Below, one piece after another: positions 33,809-46,318 of a DNA stretch of 64,000 bases. Made by a program: the position numbers and the translations under genes. The notes under the pieces were generated by a model, which was not told where the DNA came from, ran no database searches, and was given only the letters and a program-made list of their open reading frames with translations. This DNA comes from Isoetes taiwanensis (lineage: Eukaryota; Streptophyta; Lycopodiopsida; Isoetales; Isoetaceae), in assembly GCA_021234155.1 (NCBI GenBank), contig JAJEKV010000025.1, positions 9,797,017-9,861,016 of the forward strand, written 5' to 3'. Position 1 is the stretch's first letter, and each line of letters begins with the position of its first letter.

Positions 33809-34940
33809 GTCCAAAGGACGCCCTCTATATACAAATGTAGTAAGATAAATCATGCCATATTACTCCAACAAATGCAATTTGCAAACAATTTTTGAATCAA
33901 GATAAGAATTGTCTTCAAACGAACCGCCCTTAGATTATGTTATAAATTTTCAAGCTTAATCACAACTGCACTCATCTTCCAAAACACCTACGACTGTTTG
34001 AAAGTGCAAAAATGGAAAAATAAGGCATCCTAATTCATCCCTAGCCTATTGATCATAAGTAGAAAATAATAATTGATCATCAACCAAACCCTCGATCATT
34101 AGAACCTTCTATATGCACTTTGCATCCATTCTCCATAATTTTTATTCGCACCAAACCCTTGTTCAAACCAATTAATTTGGTCATCAAAATCGTGTGTCCA
34201 CTTTGTTACCATTTTATAACATGTACTCTTTAAAGTAGAGGCATGAGTTCATAAGTTCTTATCGTTCTTCTCAAGCTAAAGAAGTGTCAAATGTGTCAGA
34301 TCTAGTCTATCCATGACTCCTGCCAATTTCATTCAGAACTTCATTTGTACGATCTGAGTATGCATACGACATTATGCACGCAGTAGAGTCTATTTGATCG
34401 ATGACTCCTGCCAATTTCATTCTGAATCCAAGCTGATTAGTGCAAGTACATTTAGTTTCTTGCTCCTCTAGAATTCAAATAACATGAAGGATGCAATGGG
34501 AAAACATTGAGAATCATGTGAGTGACCCCATAAACAAACTTATCCCGCATATAAGATATACCCTAGTTTCCGATGGTGTTGTCGACGAAAGTCCAACACT
34601 GATATCGGGATTGACGTATATTTTATTAAGTATCCGTGAGTCTGCCATATGGTCAAGTGCAATATGTTTAGTTGAGTTTGTTAACCTCTATGAGGGAGTT
34701 TCCTCATGGAATCAGTAGCTGGGTCAAATCATAACTTAAACTGGTCGAAGAGAATGAGAAAAATGCATTTCTAGGGTACCTATAACTGTCAAGCTTGAAA
34801 CTCAGTTTACTTGAATCTTAATGAATTAGTTTACAGCTTACGATTTTGTCATTCACTAAAGTGGAGGTTTTTTTTTCCCCCCCCAGACTTTTAGGTATTG
34901 TTGCTGCTTTGCTACTGTTGGCATATTGTTAGCTACACGC
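33809..34940. other. AT-rich sequence without recognised genes
   Basis: A 24-bp phrase containing GACTCCTGCCAATTTCATTC is duplicated at about 34315 and 34403. No coding signature was seen. Confidence 0.5.
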
Positions 34941-35005
34941 TTCCTCTAAAACCGCCATGAATCCACAAGAGTTAGAAGGACTTAGGGCTAGAAGCGTAGC
35001 CCCAC

Positions 35006-35722
35006 ATGACCCCTAAAGAAGGACTTAGGTTAGAAGCGGAGTCTCACATGAACCCAGAAACCGAGTCCTCTACTCAGATGCAGAGGAAAAAATCAAGACC
35101 CAAACAGCCATGGTCTTCCTTAAGACCCGCTTTGATGAATTGGCTTTGTGAGCGAATTTGTGTCGCCACCCCATCTGAGTTAGATTTGATTACTACAACA
35201 GGCGAAGGATGGCTAGACTTCCACTCAACTCTCATGAAAGACACACCGAGAGCTTTTGGGCGCCGAATGATAGAGCTAGAACCTGGAAAGGGTGATTCTA
35301 AAAGGTATGCCTGGATAGATGGCAATGTATCTCGCACAACTGGAAATATAATTCATGCGGTAGCAAATTTAACTAGTCCTCGCTTGAGAGAGGCTCTAAA
35401 AGATAAGGTTGTTGCATGAAATACAGCTTGGATTAATCGAAAGCTTAGAAAGGAAACCCATCAACCCCCCAACAACCCGGTTAAGAAAGTGTTGGCACAA
35501 CCTATTAGAGCCAAACGTCCTAGTGAGACTGATAAAGAGTGGGGAAAAGAAAAAGGGCAGATGCTAAGACTATATGGTTTGCAATGGTAGATTCCTCTCT
35601 GGACAATCAACAGGACTAGAATTTGTTCAGGAACATATGCAACGGTGTACAAATACAATATCTTGGGTTCTAGTTTTCCTAAAGACGAACCCTATTGTGT
35701 TAAATTTCAGAATGATGACTAG
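35006..35722 (+). pseudogene. Unrecognised open frame, possibly a broken gene
   Basis: A 137-residue frame (35006-35419) is basic then globular (GEGWLDFHSTL, RAFGRRMIELEPGKG, AWIDGN). In the same frame, after one TGA, it continues to 35590. Beyond the next stop a stretch TYATVYKYN loosely resembles the glycine-loop VYK of protein kinases. The frame is cut at 35719 by a Helitron 3' end. The family is not recognised and the kinase hint is weak. Confidence 0.3.
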
Positions 35723-35746
35723 TAACGGTGCCCAGCGTTGCTGGGC
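35719..35746 (-). mobile_element. Canonical Helitron 3' end
   Basis: Minus strand: hairpin GCCCAGCAACGCTGGGC, spacer ACCGTTA, CTAG, then host T. The 5' end is uncertain. CTCTCTACTCATT (minus, near 35943) resembles a plant Helitron start but lacks a clean A|TC context. Confidence 0.6.
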
Positions 35747-35749
35747 ATA

Positions 35750-37006
35750 AGTTGAGAGCATAGATTGGGAGCCCGTAAAGGTTTTCACATAAATGAGAAT
35801 AACCAAGCCCCATGTTGCTTTGCTACATTTGATCCCTATCAAAGACCAACAAACGTAGTAGAAACATAGTGATGTAAAGGATTTTTAACATTAGAGGGAT
35901 ATGATAATGGTAACTCAAAAATACCATTATAATGAGTAGAGAGTTAGCCAGGAAAACTGGCTAGCCAAGCTATTTTATAATCGCAATCAAGGCTCAACCG
36001 AGAAAAGCAAGGCATTGCTGTGATGATGCTATTGCATGTAAACAACCCCTAAATGGAAGTATCGACGTAAAGGGCACCATATACCCTTGAAAAAGAACAG
36101 GGAGAAGATACTATAACATGTACAAATTCAAAAATGATATCAAAAGCAAACAATATTCAACACACAACTATAAAAGTCCTTTGCTATATAATTTACCTTT
36201 AATATAAAAAATATATTAGTTACATACTTGAACATCCTTATTTGTTGAAGTATTTGGATAATAGTTTTTTTTATAGAATATTTCAATTCTACTAATCACT
36301 CATTCTCTTGTTTTCACTTGTAAATTCTCAAGGATGTAACACCTCACATAGTTGCATTTGTAACATGTTGCAGCATTTTTCTTTAAAAGCACATCCCCAA
36401 CTTTTGGAGTTTGGGTTTCAGTCTCATACTATTGTGGGGGCAACCGTTGTATGGAAGCATAGAGGATGTACCAAATAATATTTGTATTATTCAATGCAAT
36501 GATTTAAGAAGTGTACCAATTATCATTCAGGAAAGGGTAATGATACCAAATGAATTATCATTCAGGAAAGGGTAATGATACCAAATGAAGTCACTTGTGG
36601 GTATATCATGAACAGGTTTGCTAGGATCACACAAAATGCATTTAAATGGCAATTGCTATCCAGAGCGTCACCCAACATGAAATTAATCACACCCAAACAA
36701 ATCAGTACCATATGTAATACTGTCCACGATTTTGCAAAAAAAAAGAAAGTGCTCTAACCATTAGCCTGCATTAGCATTGGTAGGGATCATGTCCACTTTC
36801 AAAATTTCAGTTAAAGATTGTCTTCCTGCTAGGTGTTTATCTCCCAGACTTCGTTTCCAAAAATACGGACTGTTACTTTGTTCTTACATCCACAGAATCA
36901 GAAGAATATGTATATAAATTTCACGCAATCCTGCCAAAAACAATTTATCTCAAATCTGAAAGCAGCAGTTATAAATATAAGAGAAATGGTTTACTAAATC
37001 AAAGCA
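35750..37006. other. AT-rich sequence, no gene recognised
   Basis: A 29-bp phrase (ATCATTCAGGAAAGGGTAAT) is tandemly duplicated at about 36522-36575. Nothing else is assignable. Confidence 0.5.
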
Positions 37007-37168
37007 ATGAACATGAACATGAACATGAACATGAACATGAACATGAACATGAACATGAACATGAACATGAACATGAACATGAACATGAACATGAACATGA
37101 ACATGAACATGAACATGAACATGAACATGAACATGAACATGAACATGAACATGAACATGAACATGAAC
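37007..37168 (+). repeat. (ATGAAC)27 hexanucleotide tract
   Basis: 162 bp with no interruption. It reads as repeating Met-Asn or, on the other strand, Ser-Cys, but has no gene context. Confidence 0.97.
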
Positions 37169-39147
37169 TTAATATTGACTGATCACTACCAAACATGGAC
37201 TTGATCTTGACGCTCTAAATCAAATATCTGAAGGAGTTTCTCCGCCCACCAACAAGAATAATGTAGAGCTCACATGTGAGATCTTATCATATTCGTAGAG
37301 CGCTTGCAAGAAACCGTAAAAATGTACTATGAACACAACCAAAGCGTAAAACTCTATTAGATCTTAAGCTTCGATTTTATTTATGTGTCTCTGGATATGA
37401 GTATTGTCTTTGCTAGATAGACAGTTATGGTGGAACATTGTTCCTTGTGATGTAGCAGGGTAGCTTCGCTGCTAAGTTAGAGGGGCTGCTAAAGCCCTTA
37501 AGCTCTGGCTTTTAGAAAAGCAGAGCAGAAAACAAAAGCCTCCAGAATCCATCGCTGGGCCCTTCATTTCCGGCCACTCTTAATAAAAATCGGCTTAAAA
37601 GAAGCTTAAAAGATCCTTCCTCGAGTGATTCAACTCCATATTCAGTGGCTAGAGGCTGCTAATGCTCATATAACATAGTCGACTAACCAATTGAAGCCTA
37701 GATACGATCCTAAGGCTAAATCCAAAGATTGCCAAATAGAAGCCCTAAAACATCCAAGGCATGATATACTAGTAAAAATTTCACATGAAAAAGGATTATA
37801 GCTGCTGCCAATAAAATGCATGTTGAATCGTGGCAAAGCATAGATCTGGGGTCCCGTAAAGAACTGGAGCCAAAAAACCAGAGGGTAAAAAGGGAAAACT
37901 TATCTACTCTGTTCAGAAAGCTCCGTCATTCAGCCAATGAGCCTACATAGCTCAAATCGACAGCCCAAATCAATGGAAGCCAGAGTTTTGAAGCTCAATG
38001 AACTGGGACGATTCAAACTCGCACATCGCTTTTTACCGCACAAACACTGAAATGTCCATTGTTCCACCATTGTTGCAACTCCAAGCCCTCAAAATATCCT
38101 GTCCCCGACTATGGCAAAGATTCCCAAAGGAGAAGAGAAGCCACTGGTTGTAAGACACTCCCCGCCAGAATCTCAGAACCTATAGCGACCTTAACTCACC
38201 ATTGCCATCCATGCCATGGCCAAGCTTTACGCCATAGCCAAGCTTAACCTAGAGCTGCCCCAAAAAAAAAAAACCCTAGGAAAGGTAATTAGGAAACGAT
38301 GCAGATGATGCCACGGGGTCGGTAGAATCTCAAACTACCAATCTAGGGCTTCATTCAAGACAGTACATACACTATAATTTTATAATATAGGAGGATGTGT
38401 GGTTAGGTACTTGAGGCCCAATGTGATAGTAAAGGCCATGATGAAAGATATGAGGGAGTCACAAATGCAAAGCTAGACATGGCTCTATCAAATAATTATA
38501 GAACTTTGAACAACAAAATTTCTTGAAATCTACACATAGGCATGCATACACTCTATAACAATTATTGGTAAAAGCTTTCCATCCATTTTTGTGATCTTCT
38601 ACAAAATGGACATGTAAGATTTACTTCAACACTCGCCCTTCATAGTATTTCTAACTATTGGTGTCTCAGGGAAGAGGATCCAAATCAAATGGTTTCGTGA
38701 TAGTTTGTCGAAAGCAAACAACAGCCTTTGTGAGGCAAGATTTTATCTTGTTTAGCTCATCCAAGATGCCATCTCTAGATATTTCGAGAGAACTAGGCTA
38801 TCACTTGCATCCTTTAGGGCGTCACAATTTCAAAGTTCCTTCGTGGTGCAAATCAATAACTCCTCGATGACTAATTCTTGCAAAACCGTAGGTAAAGTTC
38901 GATTAATGCTTGGAACTTTCTAATGTCAACCCCAAGTGCACGTGCTTACTTTTGAGATCTTTTATCGTGGTCCTTCATATCATTGCACTTTTATCGAAAG
39001 TGATTGAAATTCCAGTCCAAGCTCAGTGTCATCTTCAATTACTGAAATCCATCCCTCCAATTCTGTAGACATTGATGTAATAAGCTGTTTATCAATAATA
39101 ATCACATGATATTTAACAAGGCTACAAACTTACTTGAAACTTACTGT
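37169..39147. other. Non-coding sequence
   Basis: No protein family or RNA gene was recognised. Frames at 38059-38247 and 38658-38870 are short and unremarkable. Confidence 0.45.
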
Positions 39148-39152
39148 GAGTA

Positions 39153-39550
39153 TGTAAGGACCCAGCTCGAGTGGATCTTGGTGTCGCATTCCCAAAACAC
39201 CGGCATAAATGGGTAGAAGCTTAATACTCATAAATGTTTAGACAGCTTTTGCCAGTTGGCTAAGGGCATGTCGATTAGAACGTTATATTTGGTATCGAGC
39301 AGGCTCGAGTTCGAGTCTCCATGGGGCAAGTATGACCCGAATATCGCTGGATGGTAGTCATGACTTGTCTATGATGCCTCGAGGACGAGCATAGTTCTAG
39401 TGGAAGAGATTGTAACAGACCCATGGGAGACTGCTCGAGTGGATCTTTGTGTCGCATTCCCGAGACACCGGCATAAATGGGTAGATCTACTCATAAACGT
39501 CTAGACGGTTTTGCCCGGCCATTAAGGGCATGCCGGGTTAGAATGTTATA
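39153..39550 (+). mobile_element. Complete TRIM retrotransposon (398 bp)
   Basis: Terminal direct repeats 39153-39287 and 39411-39550 both start TGTAA and end GTTATA, with shared GTGTCGCATTCCC and GGCATAAATGGGTAGA. TGGTATCGAGCAGGC lies two bases after the first repeat and resembles the initiator-Met PBS (TGGTATCAGAGC). A purine run GTGGAAGAGAT precedes the second repeat. GAGTA at 39148-39152 and 39551-39555 is the 5-bp target duplication. It has no coding capacity, as expected of terminal-repeat retrotransposons in miniature. Confidence 0.85.
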
Positions 39551-39555
39551 GAGTA

Positions 39556-40724
39556 TAAGCTTGCAACTGCATCTAACTATGATCAGAATTATGGTCGTGG
39601 ACTAGACTACAACCTCGCAAAATGAAGCTACAAGTCGCATACCTAATATAACTACTAACTACACTATAAGTTGCAATTGTAGCTAACAACTGTGGTTGCA
39701 AGTTTGCACCTGCAACTTGCAATTAACAATCACATACTTCTAACTTGCTAACAACTAGAGCTTCAAAGCTTGCACCTGCAACTTCCAACTAGCAATCACA
39801 TACTATTAACTTGTTGAAACTAATGTCAACTCTTATTCTTCACATCTAAGCTTCAACTGCAGCTACCAAATATCATCTACAAGCAATGAACACAACTGTA
39901 TCTCACCATAAAACAAATTATCTATGAAATTATAAAAAGTAGGTTGAGTGCTATCTGGTACTATTTTAGAATTGACATCCTTGAACATCATATTAGATGT
40001 CACATTAGAGTGTATATACTTTGTGAAGATAATTTATCAGCAATGGTTGGCGCATTTGGGGACGCAAACATTTCAGGAACAACACTTGTGTCATTTTCCA
40101 GCTCATCATCCGTGATCGTTGTTAGTTATTCTTCTATTTCTTGCTGCTGATTTTGCATGATTATAAAAGCTCATCCAAGCTTAATTTCACAACTAGTGTA
40201 ATGTAAGAAGAATACCACGCCTAATGCTTGAGGTACCTCGCCTTTCAAGAACCTTTTGACGATCATGTATTTTTTTTGTAAAGTGAAAGAAATTCTCCTG
40301 CTTTTCTTCAATAACTTGAACTTATAACAAGCCTTGCCAATTACCTTTGGACCCATAACTTTCACGCTTTGTTGTCCTTGACATGCTTTCCTCCGATTTA
40401 TACAACTCTCTCAGAGCTTAAATCTTTATCGCCAACTCGAAAATTGCATGACTTGGATCAAGTTCTATGCTTCAAAAAATTATCTATGTTATGCCATAAT
40501 TTACATTAAACCATTAGCATTCACTCAAGCAAATACCTATGAAAATATAGAATTCAAGATTGCAGTGTTCTAATAACTAATTTAATGGCACCACAAGGTT
40601 ATGCAACATTGAAGGATAAATCTGCTAGGGTCTAAATGCAAATGAAAATGCCAAGTATTCTAGAAATGGTGAAGCAAAGTAGAATTAACCAAAGATGTGC
40701 AAAAAGTGAACAATTACATTTTCA
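39556..40724. other. AT-rich sequence with diffuse AACTTGCA words
   Basis: Repeated words such as GCTTGCACCTGCAACTT occur at about 39700-39790. No gene was recognised. Confidence 0.5.
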
Positions 40725-40729
40725 AGATG

Positions 40730-42233
40730 TGACGCCCCCGCACCTATACAATGCTCCCATCGTGATAAATACGGAAATCCCTCTTCCATGGCTTATTATC
40801 CACTATAGAAAGGCCCTCCGCCTACTTCGACCACCGTGATGGCCAAATGTCCCAAGTGAAGGACACGGAAGTGTCATTCGGCCCCACTTTATATGGGAGT
40901 CCTATATAGCTTAAGCCGCATATACATGTTAGCACCGCAATAATACAATAGATAATATGCCACCGCCGGGCGTGTGGCCCATCCATCATCACACGAATAA
41001 CAACAGAGTACCAATACAACATAGGAAATGCATCAGAAATAAGGATTCTACCCTGGGCTCAGACTCAAGGGGTCAACTGACAGTCAAGGCCTCCAGATAA
41101 CAACAGACGGAATCATACCAATGGCATTGGCTGGCATAGAACAATGGTTAGGTAGTCCACTCCATCCGCCTCTCAGGTACACTTTGTAGATAGGTCAATC
41201 ATGCTATGACGTGGTTATAGCCTTTCGGAGATGCAGTCTCATGAATTCACCCTATTAGGCTACTCCAGGGTTACATCTCCCCGGTCCAATGAGGCAGGGA
41301 GAAAATGAATTCAATCCCAAAACATGACGGTTCCATGGGTAGCTAGAGGATCGTGCCACCACTAGTGACCACGCATCCGTACTCGACTTTAACCCCATAG
41401 GCCGCACTGTCGCGCCCATCGAGCCCAAGACGTCCCCTTAGGCACGTATCTTGCAATCCAGGGGGTGTCAGACCTATACCCAGCCCCAACTCACACTATA
41501 GGAATCCTCAGAAGTTAAACCAGGGCGAAATTCCACCTCACACCATCATGCTCGTGATCCGGTGTCAAATCACAACATAGAATCCACGTTGTGTGGGCTC
41601 TTGTGCGCAGGCCGCATTTAATGGGATTTAAGGGGTTTTAACTAGGAGCATCTCTAGATCTAGATAGCCTTTAGGTCTCTACCCCCCCTAAATCCAATAT
41701 AACACAGGAGGAACAGAAAGGGAAAACAACAATTAGATACAAACATCCATTATCATCATAAGTGGATCATAGAATAGAACTAATCATCTATCTACTCAAA
41801 CAAGGGTCAGAAGAATACAAGCTATGCTAAAACTAATCGGTATCATAGCTATCTCTCTGGTTCTCCATCCTTCCTCGGGCCGGAATCAAGGTTGAATAGC
41901 AGCCATTCCTCCACCAATTTCCCCAAATGGGCAAATTGGGGTGGAAGCCCCAATTTGATGTCCCAAATTAGCAAGCCCCGCCTTTGCCCAATCGCTTTTG
42001 GACCGGTGGCAACTCTAGATTGGTTATTATTAACTAAATTAATAATTTAACCCCTTTTAGTATTAGGTTAAGCCCCAAAATTCGAATTAGGGTTTAGAGT
42101 TAGGTTTCCACCTTAATATTTAATGAGTTAACATAGCTAACCTTAGCTTATGAATAAGTAATATGCCATTAATTATTCATAGTGATGTGTCATGTATTTA
42201 TACCAAAAGGCGATAAATACGCGGTACATCACA
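40730..42233 (-). repeat. 3' LTR (1504 bp)
   Basis: This aligns along its length with 44899-46313. It is about 90 bp longer, partly from material near 41880-41960 missing in the other copy. It carries a minus-strand GTATTTATCG/TATAAATAC-like box near its start. Confidence 0.92.
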
Positions 42234-44231
42234 TTCTCCTCCTTAAAATGATGTTGCCTTCAAAGACCTAGACAAGTCTACAAGAACTACGCTTCACGCC
42301 GTGGCAACACATTACATATGATAAAGAACGCTCCCTCCTTAAGGAAGGCAAGACAGATCAAGGGTACCGGATAGTTTGAGAATTCAAATAACTTGAAAGG
42401 AATTAGCAAATTGCTAAAAGGTGGTAGAAAATCGAATGCAGAGTTGATATAAAGTATGATATTGTGATGCCTGTGAAGCTCAAAATATATTAGAATAAAT
42501 CCAATATGAATCGCAAATATGAGTCCGTAAAATAATTCCCAAATCGTTAGAAGAATGAGTTGGTGAAAGTATAAGTTGCAAAGAGATTATCATCATCAAA
42601 GTGATGAAATTTGAAAATGAGATGTAATGTGCAATTCATAACTCTAACAGAATTCATGAATGTTAGCATGAGTGCATGAAAAGAGTGTAAGACACAAGTG
42701 CTATCTGATAGTGAGACGTATATAGAATGAAACGTGAGAGAAGATGAAATTAATGGTGGCAATGTATGTCGATATAAGAATTTGACAGCATTAATGTTAA
42801 TAATATCGAAAAGACTCTTTAAAAGATGACATAGGTTCCGTAGCAACCATTTTTGATACATCAGAGTAGTTTATTGTAATGTGGATTGACTCGAGTAAAT
42901 TGCGCTGTTAGAAAATAAAAGTGCAAGTTTCCGGGCACAAGATATATCGTATAAAACAATGATACTCTAAGGTTTTAGCTTAGTTGTGAATTAAGCTGAC
43001 CTTACTAAAAAACAATCGATTTTAGGATATGGAAGCTAATGTAGCTTCATAGAGAACGGTGAGAGCAAATATACCGCTTTGGAAGGCATAGAGACAAGCA
43101 CAAACATAGTACATGTAGATACTATCATACCTTCAAGTGTTAGGGTAGTAAAACTTGAAAGAGGTTCAGCCATCGCAGTCGGCGTGCATGTGATGCGTGT
43201 ATATAATCACCGGTGATATAGGCTGAAGACCCGGGCACCCCATCACATAGGGGTACCTTATGTGCGCAAGGGTCACTTAAAACCCCTTTGTATACGCCTT
43301 TGAAAATCTTCCGTAAAACCCCATCTCAGCTATATTGAACCAGAGTCACCTAAAAGGGCCCCCTAGATAAGAGTATATGTATGGTTCAAGCCCAAAATAA
43401 ACCCTTTGGGTCACTCACCTAAATTGTATGGCTATAACTATGTGAACCGCCCCTTGGATGAAGAGTGGTACAAACCGATATCAAAGTGAGGCATTGACAT
43501 GGTTGTGGGAGTTCAAACTCAAGCAATCACTATGTGTTACGTAGTATGTGTCATGACCGAGAAAGGGATTTTTTTTTTTTTTTTGTTTTGAAGGAGCATG
43601 AACATAAAGAAAAAGTAGTGAAGGGTGATGGTACAATTTACAAACCCAAGCCCTAGAGGGTTGCCGATGGCAATCGCCTAGTTGGTTGGGTCAAGAGAAG
43701 TCTATTCTCCGAGAAGTAAGGAAGTCAAAGCTTAGAGACTAAAAGAAACAAAGATTAGGTATGGTTGGTTCTATAGTGCTACTTTAGCTCCCCGACATGT
43801 GAAGTCTAATAAAATAGCATTTAAAGCGATGAAGATACTAGAGATTAAATGAAGGTGGTTGAAAGATTTTTGCTACCAAGGCATCTACGTAAGAAAAAAA
43901 ATTTATTTAAACATCAAGATCAAGAATTCCTCAGACTTCTAGGGTATTGTTGCGAGCGAATGTTTACCAAAAGAAAGAGCGGATTAGGGTCCAACTTAGG
44001 AGATTCTATCTTGTTCAGAAGAGTCACCATCCATCTCGCATTGACACGGTGCGATACTATGGTCGGGGAACCCATTTGCCGAGGCCAATAATGACCCTTG
44101 GAGTGAGCGCACCTTGCCATGGTTGCACAAGTCCATGGAGTTGTTGCCACCACAACATGGGTTTACGAAAGGCAGTTTTCTAATTTAGATAGAAAACAGA
44201 ACCACTATAAATAGAATGAGAACTACTATAT

Positions 44232-44300
44232 CCCTTCAAAAAGGAACTTATCCCATTGGTAAAGAGGTTGGCTTGGGCGTAGGAGGTTAGGGGTTCAATC
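44232..44300 (+). repeat. tRNA-derived SINE head inside the LTR element
   Basis: CCATTGGTAAAGAGGTTGG resembles a pol III A box region, and GGTTCAATCCC about 35 nt later is a B box. An A-rich ATAT tail follows. It is likely an insertion in the non-coding interior. Confidence 0.5.
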
Positions 44301-44367
44301 CCACCATATGCATAGAGAAACAAAGCATTAATATGTATAACAAATATATAAAACATATATAATATAA

Positions 44368-44440
44368 ATATGCTTAAGGTTGCCGTGGTGGTAAGGACTT
44401 AGGGTTGGAGATAGGAGGTGGCAGGGTCAAAATGAGGGCG
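44368..44440 (+). repeat. Second tRNA-like SINE head
   Basis: GTTGCCGTGGTGGTAAGGACTTAGG is a typical plant SINE start. A degenerate B box (GGCAGGGTCAAA) follows at the expected distance. Confidence 0.45.
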
Positions 44441-44883
44441 GAAAAAAGAATTTTTTTTTTGGTCAATGGGCGCGCGGTCAAACCGGCGTAAAAGGGATTT
44501 TTGGCACTTTAAATTGAAAACTAATGCTGCTTTTTTCCAAGTATGCCGATTTGGGTTTTTAGCGTATGCTAGAGGGTCGACCAAAGGGTGTTCTAGACTA
44601 ATTAGGGTGTTCCAGATGCAATGGAACAAAAATTGCCTCAATTTGAGTTTCCTAGAGAAATTATGGCCCCTGGAAGAAAGGGACCGCATTCTGCCGAAAA
44701 CTCAACATAACCTCATCTTAATATTTTGAATTTTTCTTCCTATCTAGCTCATTCCTCACATAGGCCAAAGATCATCCTACTTACAGATTTGGTATAACTT
44801 TCCTACATTGGAGGTCCCCTACTATCTAAACGGTCTAAAGAGTTAGACATGGCCAGCGCTATGATCTGGTCTATCAAGATCAT

Positions 44884-44895
44884 GCTCTGATACCA
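44884..44895 (-). promoter_or_regulatory. Primer-binding site for initiator-Met tRNA
   Basis: On the plus strand GCTCTGATACCA, i.e. minus TGGTATCAGAGC, a full 12-base match to the usual plant initiator-Met PBS. It fixes the element's orientation. Confidence 0.95.
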
Positions 44896-44898
44896 TTG

Positions 44899-46313
44899 TG
44901 ACGCTCCCCGAATCTATATGATGCTCCCATCATATAAATATGGAAAATCCCCTCTTCCATGGCGACTATCCACCATAGAAAGGCCCTCCGTCTACCTCGG
45001 ACCACCTGCAATGGCCAGATGTCCGGATGAAGGACAGGGAGGTGTCATTCGTCCCATCCTTCTATGGGAGTCCTATATCGCAGAAGCGTACATACATGTT
45101 AGCACCTGGCAATAACACAAATAACAACAGAGTACCAATACAACATAGGAAATGCATCAGGAATAAGAATTCTACCCCGAGCTCAGACTCAAGGAGGTCA
45201 ACTGACAGTCAAGGCCTCCGGATAACAACAGACGGAATCATAATAATGGCATTGGCTGGCATAGAACAATGGCTATGGTAGTCCACTCCATCCGCCCCTC
45301 CTGTGCACACTTTGCAGATAGGTTGAATCATGCTATGACGTAGTTATAGCCTTCTGGAGATGCAATCTCATGGATTCACCCTATGCGACTACTCCGGGTT
45401 ACATCTCCCCAGTCCGATGAGGCAGGGATGAAATGAATTCACTTCCTCAGAACATGATGGTTCCATGGGTGGCTAGAGGATCGTGGCACCATTGGTGACC
45501 ACGCATTCGTACTCGACTTGAACCCCCCAAAAACCATAGGCCGCACTAGCACGCCCATCGAGCCCAAGACATCCCTTTAGGCACGTATCTTTGCACCCAA
45601 GGTGTCGGACCTATAATCGCCCCAACGCTAGAGGACCGACTATAAGCCTAGCACACTATAGGAATCCCAGTAGTCTAACTAGGCGTGGTTCCACCTCCGC
45701 TTTCACCATCATGCTCATTATCCGTGTCAATCGCAACATAGCATCTACAGCCAGACGGGCTCTTGTGCACAGGCCGCATTTAATGGGATTTAAGGGATTC
45801 TAACTAGGAGCATCTCTAGATCAAGATAGCTTTTAGGTCTCTATCCCCCTTAATCCAATACAACACAGGAGGAAGAAAAAGAGAAAACAGCAATCAGATA
45901 CAAACATCTATCATCATCATAAGTAGATCATAGAATAGAATCTAATCATCCATCTACTCAAACAAGGGTCAGAAGAATACAAGCTATGCTAAAACTAACC
46001 GGTATCATAGCTCACTCTCTCTCCGGTTCTCCAGCCCCGATTTGGGTGTTCCAAATTAGCAAGCCTGCCTTGCCCAATCGTTTTGGGCCCGGTGGCAACT
46101 CTAGATTGGTTATTATTAACTAAGTTAATAATTTAACCCCTTCTAATATTAGGTTAAGCCCTAAATAGGTTTAGGGTTAGGTTTCCACCTTAATATTTAA
46201 TGAGTTAACATAGCTAACCTTAGCTTATGAATAATTAATATGCCATTAATTATTCATAGTGACGTGTCATGTATTTATACCCAAAAAGGCATATAAATAC
46301 GTGGAATATCACA
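44899..46313 (-). repeat. 5' LTR (1415 bp)
   Basis: Followed in the minus sense by the PBS. It shares long words with the other LTR, for example AACAACAGAGTACCAATACA and TTAATATTTAATGAGTTAAC. An AT-rich ATATAAATACG element near 46290 may be the promoter core. Confidence 0.92.
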
Positions 46314-46318
46314 AGATG

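Larger units (their letters stand above)
40725..46318 (-). mobile_element. Complete non-autonomous LTR retrotransposon (LARD-like)
   Basis: LTRs lie at 40730-42233 and 44899-46313. On the minus strand both start TGTGAT and end GCGTCA. Minus-sense PBS TGGTATCAGAGC (44895-44884) lies three bases after the 5' LTR and matches the initiator-Met tRNA 3' end. The polypurine tract AAGGAGGAGAA abuts the 3' LTR at 42234. AGATG at 40725-40729 and 46314-46318 is the 5-bp target duplication. The 2.67-kb interior has no gag or pol, so it must be mobilised in trans. The LTRs differ by many substitutions and small indels, so it is not recent. Confidence 0.92.

Noticed and set aside
35719-35943. A complete 225-bp Helitron ending at CTCTCTACT
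   Set aside because: The 3' end is good but the proposed 5' end lacks the A|TC context, so only the 3' end is annotated.
36999-37204. Met-Asn and Ser-Cys repeat proteins on either strand
   Set aside because: They come from the (ATGAAC)27 tract; no start context or flanking coding sequence.
40730-46313. Segmental duplication of 1.4 kb
   Set aside because: The two copies are LTRs of one element, shown by PBS, polypurine tract and the AGATG duplication.
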